NCBI RefSeq assembly: GCF_943734655.1 | Contig: NC_071353.1 | Location: 147,604,043 to 147,668,042, forward strand | DNA length: 64,000 nt | Source: Sabethes cyaneus | Taxonomy: Eukaryota > Arthropoda > Insecta > Diptera > Culicidae | Direction of reading: 5' to 3' | Shown: in pieces, positions 57,426 through 64,000 of the stretch | Layout: each line of letters starts with the position of its first letter | Numbering within the stretch: the stretch's first letter is position 1 | Notes under the pieces: generated by a model | Told to the model about the DNA's origin: nothing | Database searches by the model: none | The model's input: only the letters and a program-made list of their open reading frames with translations | Position numbers and translations under genes: made by a program

Positions 57426-57844
57426 CCCGAATAGACTCTTTCATCTCTTTGCCCCGTTTTCCCAATATTTTCTTTCCCGAAATTATATTTTTCCTAAAAC
57501 TTTTCTCGAATAATATCATACATTAATAAGAATATACTCTTAAGGTTAACATTGACCGTCATAAAAACAATTAAAAGTTAATCTTTTGCGTTTAAGCAGA
57601 ATATGGGATAACGAAGGAAACAAAAAAGCATTTCTCAAGATCTGCTGCTTATGGTATATGGTTTATTATGGTATTTATTTGCATTGGTTAGCGGGACATT
57701 GGATTTTACGTGGCCATACACAAAAGAAAATATATTACTTGCACTACAAATCCTTTTTTCTTTCCCTTTAATGCAAATAAGTTATGCTCATTACAAGGTG
57801 TGACTTATTTACCGTCTTAGTAGCAAGTGTTTCCTAGATGATTC

Positions 57845-57933
57845 AGGGCGAGACGGCCGTAGGCCGCGAGTGTTCGCCGGCGACCCGCCGTCGGAAGCGC
57901 CGGCCACTGCGGGGGGGCAGCCCCCCCGCAGAG
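57845..57933. other. GC-rich island with a perfect G/C palindrome
   Basis: About 90 bp of very GC-rich sequence stand out from AT-rich surroundings. It includes GACGGCCGTAGGCCGCGAGT and the palindrome at 57907-57931 (12-bp stem, CTGCGGGGGGGC, one-base loop). It is followed by GCGATAGCGAG-type words near 58011. The origin is unknown. A terminus of another element or a hairpin terminator-like structure are both possible. Confidence 0.6.
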
Positions 57934-60114
57934 ATCACCTCAATTTAGGTGCAAGCATTTTCCTAGGTTTACTGACTAGTAGGGGCTATCCCTTAGTTGA
58001 GTCCGAACGAGCGATAGCGAGTAAGGACAGCATATACTCAATAAGTAGGCCGAACATGCTGTCGCAGTTTCCGAACAGTAACAGTTAAACCCAAATTACT
58101 ACAAGCTGATTTTAGGGAAACTGTTAATAGGAAATTATTCGAAAACTAGACAGCAAGAAACATTTTTGTTTCAAGTATTTATCATACACTTGATCCATGA
58201 CACACATCACACGTCTTGTTTTCGCATGTTCACGGTAAAACTAAAGGAACTTGCGGAAACAATGTACTCTTCTTCGGAAGTTTCCTTCTTACTCCATATC
58301 ACGTATGGAGCCTTAATCCCAAAACGATCATTAGCTTTATAAACCATGTAGTACCAAATTGGGGCACAGGATTACAACTATCCCGCTCAATTCCATCAGT
58401 GGGTATGAGCGGTACGTAAACTGTGTACAGCAGTCGGGGCCTGCCATAAAAGACGATCATTAAGACTGTCGCAGTGGCCTTTTAACCCAATGCCCTTCTG
58501 ACATACAAAAAAACAGTCAAGAACCAATAAAACGCTTCATTGTTTCAAATTTCTGTATCAAATACATGTATTTTGGGGTATGGTCCATTCTGGTGAAGTT
58601 TCCTGGGAGACAAAGTATAATTTTCTGGGAAATGGTTTATTCTGGGGAATGGTTTTCTGGGAAATGGTTCATTCTGGGGAATGGTTTTCTGGGAACTGGT
58701 TCATTCTGGCAAATAATTTTCTGGCAAGTGGTTTTCGGGCAAATGTCATACAATCACAGATAATGGAAACGATGACACTATTGTGAATCTGGACCTCTGC
58801 TTGACGAAATTGGTTTGATTTTCGCTTGGTTTTCTCTTAACGTTGTCTATTGACATTTCGGTACCGTACGTTGATCTTTTTTTTACATACATAAGCTGAT
58901 CTGATTCTTGGTACTGCATAAGATAAACGCCAACGTAATATTGCAACTGCTTCGCCATTTCGAGTTATATCCACAGCCTAAGGCAAAACCAAAAGTGACA
59001 ATAAAAAAGTAAACCTGTTAAACACTATTTTAGAGAGCAAACTTTATTTTAAACACAATTACCAGCATGTAATTTTGAACTTCATCTAGTTGCTGAGAAG
59101 TTAGCAGGTTTTTTGCAGTTGCAGTTTATGTTTGTTTACCTTCATCACTTTGCTGCTGGAGTTGCCAGAAATTTGGAAAACGACTATGGTGCTCGAAAAT
59201 CGCTGTTTCAAGCGATTAGGAACTGCTCTATCGGAAATGTTGGAAGAATCCTGTATGAAGCTTACAGTCACATAATTATAAACAAGATTTATCGTAGATT
59301 TGTATCTAATCCAAACGGCTGCGATATATTTGCTTTGCATTGAAAATTTCACGCAAACTTTTAAGAGTCGGTAAATCGTCGACGAATTCCGCAAATCTGA
59401 AATTCATGCCGTGCGATCGCATAGGTGCAAGGGGTTTCCTGCGAGGAATATTTATATGTATAGTATTCAGTGATTACTACAGTGTTAGCGATGTAACTAC
59501 ACACGGAGAAAAGTTTTAATATTGTTTTTGTTCTATTTCTCAGGTGATTATTAATCACAACTTGTGTCACAAGTTATTATTGTGCTTTGCAGCTGTACCT
59601 GGATTAATCCAGATTATTTTCTCTAATGCCAATGTATATGACAATACAAAACAGCATCATTGCAATTGTCAGTCTTTCTCTTTCTTACTCACAGCATTCG
59701 CATTGTCGCACTTTTTTGCCAGTCGCACTTTTAGACTGCGGTGTCCAGTAAGGTGCAAAATGCGGGATAATAAATATTATATAAGAAGGCAGTAAACACT
59801 GAAGGAAATTTCGTTTTTCTACGGGTTGGAGTTGAAACTGTGAATTTTGGGAAAACTATTATACCGATGATAAAGCAAGGCGAATATTTCTAAATAATAT
59901 GAATTATCTTTGTCTTTAATACAGTGGTTTACCGATTTTATCTACCCATCCGAAAATTTTTGGTAGATATATTTGGAAAGTAGACAAATTTGGGGAAAAA
60001 TAAATTGCTCCAAAATAATTTAAATGAACGAAAAATATTGTTAATGTTGACCATTTTCTTCAATAGTGTATCGCAAAATTGTTGAAAACATTCACCTTTT
60101 GTGTTTACATGGTG

Positions 60115-60240
60115 TTGCTAGATAAAGCCAGTAGGATTGTTGCACTAGCCCGTAACTGTCATGTACTGTGAAGTCTGTCGAGAAAGAAGGGTCAAGTCTT
60201 AGGAAAGACGTTTAAGCCCAAGACTTTATCTTAGTAATTA
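60115..60240 (+). mobile_element. Partial SINE near the 3' end of the gypsy-type element
   Basis: CCAGTAGGATTGTTGCACTA, GTGAAGTCTGTCGAGAAAG and TTTAAGCCCAAGACTTTATC follow the body and tail of the 44540 SINE. They match the 20400 copy even more closely. The head with B box is missing. Confidence 0.7.
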
Positions 60241-60310
60241 GTCTATTTTATCTGTTGTGATTTTGGGATAGTAACACGCATTATGCGAGAATGGTGGTAG
60301 ATGTTTAATT

Positions 60311-60325
60311 AGAGAAGGAGGGGGA
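60311..60325 (+). other. Polypurine tract of the gypsy-type element
   Basis: AGAGAAGGAGGGGGA directly precedes the 3' LTR and is 15 of 15 purines, as needed for plus-strand priming. Confidence 0.88.
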
Positions 60326-60424
60326 TGTGAGGTGTCCACCAATGTATATATCTCATTGGCATGGAGGGCTTATCCCTCTCATTTGACAGCAGTGCTGGAA
60401 AGGCTTATTGACGTATCGCAGGGT
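60326..60424 (+). repeat. Truncated 3' LTR of the gypsy-type element
   Basis: TGTGAGGTG through GTATCGCAGGG matches the first 98-99 bp of the 5' LTR. At 60424-60425 the sequence changes abruptly to TGTTATTGCTG, the end of another LTR-like unit in the opposite orientation. The missing part was not found downstream. Confidence 0.85.
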
Positions 60425-61330
60425 GTTATTGCTGTGGCCAGAGGGGCCTCAGCTGAGTCCACCCCAGGTTCCTGGTCGAACCACTGGGAACCGTGTAGGG
60501 GCTGGGCTCTCACGGCCTCTTCTCTGGCTAGCTCGGCTGTGAGGAGCACGAAGGCTCTCAGAGTCGGCTCCGGGTCTACTGATTCGATCAAGGAATCAAA
60601 ACACTACTCGCAACTACTTACAAAACTACTTTTATTCAACATTTTATAAACTCACTGGGCCTTTGCTTTTCACGTGGTCGGCCGACCAATTCACACGATG
60701 ATACTGCATTCTCAATGGGACGACAGCAAGCGCCGCATTAAATCCAACAGCTATCTTAATTGTACCCAGGCCCATCACGGCCTCTGGTTAGAGCGCTCGT
60801 GACCTCGAAGGCGGGGTTAGACGTCAGGTATTGTAGAAATATCGGGGGTCTACTGCAACACTGGTCCGGTGTACCCAGGCCCGTCACAGCCTCTGGCGCG
60901 AGTGCATGTGACCTCGAAGGCGGGGTACGTCCGCGAGTGTGGAGTAAGCTCTTACGTCGAAACAGGATCGATATTGATCCCAGGCCCGTTACGGCTTCTG
61001 GCTAGAACGCACGTAACCTCGAAGGCGGGGATTGTTCGAAGATGCGGTGTATATGAGATGTCCGGATGATTATCTGGGGCCACGTGTGCCAAGTGGCTGC
61101 ATACGTGTAGGTTTTCGCCAACGAATGCCGGTTCCGTTCCGGCTTTTCGGCTGCTACTATGCTCTCGGCTGTTGCGATAATAGCAATAATGGGTCCTAGT
61201 ACGAAAAGATAATTGTTCTTTAGCGTGACATCGTGCAGGGTAGGGTACAACTCGCCCTAAACTTTGCCACTGATCATACCTGACTGGAATACTAGATGAT
61301 TTAATCTCCTTTTGGAGTTTATCACACATC
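60425..61330 (-). mobile_element. Probable minus-strand LTR fragment of another retroelement
   Basis: Read on the minus strand it has AATAAAAG (about 60633), a downstream GC-rich U5-like part and a terminus GCAATAACA at 60425. Upstream of the signal are three ~107-bp tandem units, as often seen in U3. A minus-strand frame at 61002-61250 has a hydrophobic stretch (LFVLGPIIAIIATAES) that might be the end of an element protein before the LTR, but the family is not identified. Confidence 0.5.
60762..61035. repeat. Three tandem units of ~105-110 bp
   Basis: TACCCAGGCCCRTCACGGCC, GTGACCTCGAAGGCGGGG or close variants begin at about 60762, 60872 and 60977. Only about the first 60 bp of each unit is well conserved. 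They lie upstream of the putative polyadenylation signal of the minus-strand LTR. Confidence 0.75.
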
Positions 61331-62354
61331 TATGGTCACTTTTATACTTCGTACTGACACCTTTTATAATTATAAAAATATATTATGCAGCGAGTTAGAT
61401 TTTTACACCTCGCTCTATCGACTACTTGATCTGAAGTGATCGACTCTCATTTTTCCATGGCTAACCGGATCCTTTTCGTAGTAAGTTCAGGCTCTTTTAG
61501 CCACTGAACTGCAATTTTATTTTGCGTTTTGCAACGCCCTCTATTTTAGATGGAGGTCTATGGGAGTTTCGTTAAGCACAGTGAGCTTTCCTAACCTGCT
61601 TAATTTTGACTACTTAAGATAAATCGGAGGAATTTTAATTTAGCTTTAATCGTTTCCTAATGTATATATTTCATTTAGTCTCTAGGCTTTTAAGTTTACT
61701 TATGTTCATTTTAATTTATAACAATATTATTTTACCAGCAAATTAAACGCATACCCAACCTACCTCTATAATTATATAATTCAATTCATACCGAACTCCA
61801 GTATACTGCTATCTAGTTGCGTTTTTCTGCAACCGTACCTATGGGTATAGGGTAAAGATGTGAAACGGTAACAAGGGTTTTGACCTAAAATCAGTTATAT
61901 CTTATTAATTAATGCAGACAAAGCAAAACAGTCTTCAGCAAAAATATTCCTCCTTTATGTGCAAAATGTTGTCTAGAACATCACATTGAGCTGTGTGTTG
62001 AAATAAACATGTTACAATAAGAAATGTGATTAGAGGAGTCGTTTATAAACAAAGGTCTATTGCTGAAAATGGGTAAAAGGTAGAAGTTTGATATCTTCAG
62101 AAAACATATTTGAAATTGGTTTATCTTTAATATTTTGAAACTAAAAAAATGAAAAAAGTTTACTCAAAAAGTTATTACTTAAATTGTTGTTTAAGTACGC
62201 TTAAATATTGGACGACCCCTTCAAAATATGCATCAATTTTTTATTCAAAAAGTTGCCGAAGACCACGTTGAGCTGAGACATGCCGTTTAACTGCAAATAT
62301 ATTTGTCCCGAAATTTTAATTTCTGGTCCATAGTGGCACAGGTCGGCTAGGGGG
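61331..62354. other. AT-rich non-coding stretch
   Basis: Nothing coding was recognised. AACAGTCTTCAGCAAAAATA near 61927 is close to AAACAGTCTTCAGAAAAAATA near 50461, so parts belong to a dispersed repeat. Confidence 0.4.
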
Positions 62355-63015
62355 AGGAACATAAACCGGTGATTGGAGCGTTCAGCGCACACCCGATGGC
62401 CAACGAAATGGGCCTAAGATTTATCGACTTTGCCGTCTCCAAGAACATAGTCGTACAAGTATCACCTGGAGGCCACTAAATCAGTGAGAATTACAGATCG
62501 ACCACGTTTTTATCGACGGTCGGCACTTCTCAGACATTAGCGACGTCAGATCCTATCGAAGGGCTAACGTTGATGGTTAAGATGCACCCTAAAATCTTCG
62601 TTTTGTTAATAACATTCTGTACCGACGCCAGCCAGTACTAAACGCGCACTCATTTGAAGCTTGGCATGCCGGAAGAGGACGAGTTGGACGAAGCCCCTCT
62701 CGAGGACTGACTATTGGAACACCATCAAAAGTGTAGCGAAGGACTTTAACGGGCATGTGGCACGCAATCAGCGAAACAAATTTGTAAGAACTTATCAAGC
62801 CGGCTTTGTCGAAGGTCGGCCTACAACGGATCAAATCTTTACACTGCCGCAGATTCTCCAAAAGGGCAGCGAATACAGAGTTCCCACGCAGCATTTGTTT
62901 GTTGACTTCACAGCCGCACATGATACCATCGACCGGAAAGAGCTATGGAAAAAAGAAATCTTGTTCAACAAACTTTGTCCTATGATACCAAGCTAACTAA
63001 GTAAGTAAGTAAGAC
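62355..63015 (+). pseudogene. RTE-clade retrotransposon relic: endonuclease end and RT start
   Basis: NEMGLRFIDFAVSKNIVV (62406-62459) and QIDHVFIDGRHFSDISDVRS (about 62487-62546) are the C-terminal endonuclease motifs typical of RTE elements. RNKFVRTYQAGFVEGRPTTD, QIFTLPQILQKGSEYRVPT and QHLFVDFTAAHDTIDRKELW (62778-62950) follow as RT, with Asp of motif A present. The linker between is shortened and frameshifted. The sequence ends in (TAAG)n at 62997-63013, the kind of microsatellite tail RTE elements often carry, although most of the RT is missing. Confidence 0.82.
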
Positions 63016-64000
63016 ATAATGCGTGAGCAATTGCGCCATAAGGCAATAATGAATCGCAATGCTGAAGAATATACACGCCAGTACTTAAAAGTCATTTTAA
63101 TAAACTGCTTGTTTGGTTATGACTTTCTGGTCATAATCTTTTGTTATGGCTCTGGAATGTCGCCTTCTCTTTGGCCCATATATTCAAGGCAAATTATCAA
63201 ATTGTATTACTAGATTTCGTATGTAACTTGCACATTTACAAAAGCCTACGACCAAAACATCTGTTATAGAAAGCTGCGTCCAACTTAGAACGCAAATTGC
63301 AAATAACTCACTAATTTGAAGTTCAATTTTGGTATCCAGAATGCCAAGTTTAAACAATCTACAATTAAAATGTATGCATTAGAGTTGTGCCACACGTGAG
63401 CACGTGCTCCAGGGAGCCTCATTCTAGAAAAGCCGGTGATTGAAAACCGTTGTCAGCGATTGAGTGTCCTTCTGGCTCGATAAAGAGTCCGTTTTAAATT
63501 CCATTTAAGTGCAAATAAATTGATTGAATTTAACGCCATTTACTTGTCACTGACAGTGACGGACAGCGGAAAAACCGAACACGTATTTGATAGAACTGTC
63601 CGCCCGTACTGATAGCAAAAGCAAATGTCTTCTTCATCGCAATCGCAATTAATCGAATTGCGCAGTTGACAGATTAATCCTCCGGATGTTACGGACGATA
63701 GCAAAATAGCATAAAGTTCAAGCGACTTGAAATTGAAATACTCACCGTTCACAGGATCTAAATTTCATTTTGATAAAAATCTATCTTCATCATTTCAGTT
63801 CATTCCTTGACGTTTGTTTCACATCCGGAAACTTCGAAGCTAACGATTCTATTATATTAACTAAAACAGTCTTTCCTGCGGTCAACCGGAAAGCATTACC
63901 CGGCCTTTACGGAAAATGTTCAAACAAAACAGTCCGCCCAAAGGAAATCCTAATTACGGCGGAGCCGTTCGACGAGTCGAGCGGAAATTCTGTTTCGCCA
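63016..64000. other. Non-coding end of window
   Basis: Only short frames without motifs are present. A minus-strand 70-codon frame at 63540-63752 is Cys-rich (CDCDEEDICFCYQYG) but has no recognised family. Confidence 0.35.

Larger units (their letters stand above)
56937..58755. mobile_element. Foldback/MULE-like element with 9-bp target duplication
   Basis: The left arm (56937-57135) and right arm (58565-58755) are inverted and each is built of ~16-bp tandem units near ACCATTCCCCAGAAA. The outermost ends are GGTTGTATGACATTTGCC and its complement. ACAGATAAT occurs at 56928-56936 and 58756-58764 as a perfect 9-bp duplication, the size made by Foldback and Mutator-like transposases. The 1.43-kb middle has no recognised transposase. 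It carries a minus-strand SINE and a GC-rich palindromic segment. Confidence 0.88.
55181..60424 (+). mobile_element. Decayed Ty3/gypsy-type LTR retrotransposon, tRNA-Arg primed
   Basis: A complete 5' LTR (55181-55436), primer site (55439), repeat-bearing leader, polypurine tract (60311-60325) and the first 99 bp of the 3' LTR define it. No gag or pol motif survives in the ~4.9-kb interior. That interior holds a Foldback-like element (56937-58755) with a SINE inside it, and another SINE near its 3' end. About 55880-56930 and 58770-60110 show no recognisable coding; a 76-codon frame at 59113-59343 and others are unassigned. Either coding sequence was lost or this was a non-coding derivative moved in trans. 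Confidence 0.8.

Noticed and set aside
57907..57931. Bacterial rho-independent terminator
   Set aside because: The stem is strong but no T-run follows, and the context is a eukaryotic transposon.
60762..61035. CRISPR-like or gene-family tandem array
   Set aside because: Only three diverged units lie in a putative LTR, with no spacer structure or coding.

Overview
The window looks like non-genic, transposon-dense nuclear DNA from an insect, most likely a culicine mosquito. That assignment is inferred from the kinds of elements present: tRNA-headed SINEs, RTE-, CR1/Jockey/I-like, copia, gypsy and BEL relics, and small hairpin transposons, all in AT-rich DNA. I found no intact host gene, no tRNA or rRNA gene and no CRISPR array. 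Nearly all long open frames are either decayed transposon proteins or translations of simple repeats.

Layout. 0.7-5.7 kb: a 3.25-kb array built on a 12-bp unit, sitting between two direct copies of a 0.6-kb repeat; one copy carries a 108-bp MITE and the other shows the empty site. 7.9-16.3 kb: A-rich and T-rich degenerate repeats interrupted by a complete-length Ty1/copia element (8477-12787) with near-identical 170-bp LTRs and a 5-bp target duplication, but a broken gag-pol. 15.2 kb: a palindromic foldback. 18.3-20 kb: minus-strand gag of a gypsy-like element, with a 70-aa membrane ORF and four long A-tracts. 20.9-21.8 kb: an inverted-repeat element holding four TTAGG repeats. 22-27.6 kb: a dismembered minus-strand non-LTR retrotransposon (PHD finger, zinc knuckle, endonuclease, reverse transcriptase, 3' tail) split by a 2.1-kb foldback with ~0.6-kb arms. 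30-33.5 kb: BEL/Pao integrase relics in both orientations, another long foldback, a 703-bp pure TCTG tract and a TATA+Inr+DPE-like promoter. 36.7-45.1 kb: unassigned ORFs, a defective mariner with TA duplications, and several RTE and Jockey-like fragments cut by MITEs and a SINE. 49-52.3 kb: two tRNA-like SINEs, an endonuclease relic and an inverted-repeat element with internal ~95-bp tandem repeats. 54.4-61.3 kb: a 312-bp MITE, an LTR element with tRNA-Arg primer site and a hairpin-repeat leader, a 1.8-kb Foldback/MULE-like element with a 9-bp duplication inside it, and a truncated minus-strand LTR with ~107-bp tandem repeats. 62.4-63 kb: a further RTE relic.

The elements record successive insertion. 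The most informative features are nested insertions whose target site can be read from the surrounding coding frame or a paralogous empty site. These give a 2-bp duplication for the CCCAAGTAACA MITE group and a 9-bp duplication for the Foldback-like element. No cooperating host gene system was recognised.
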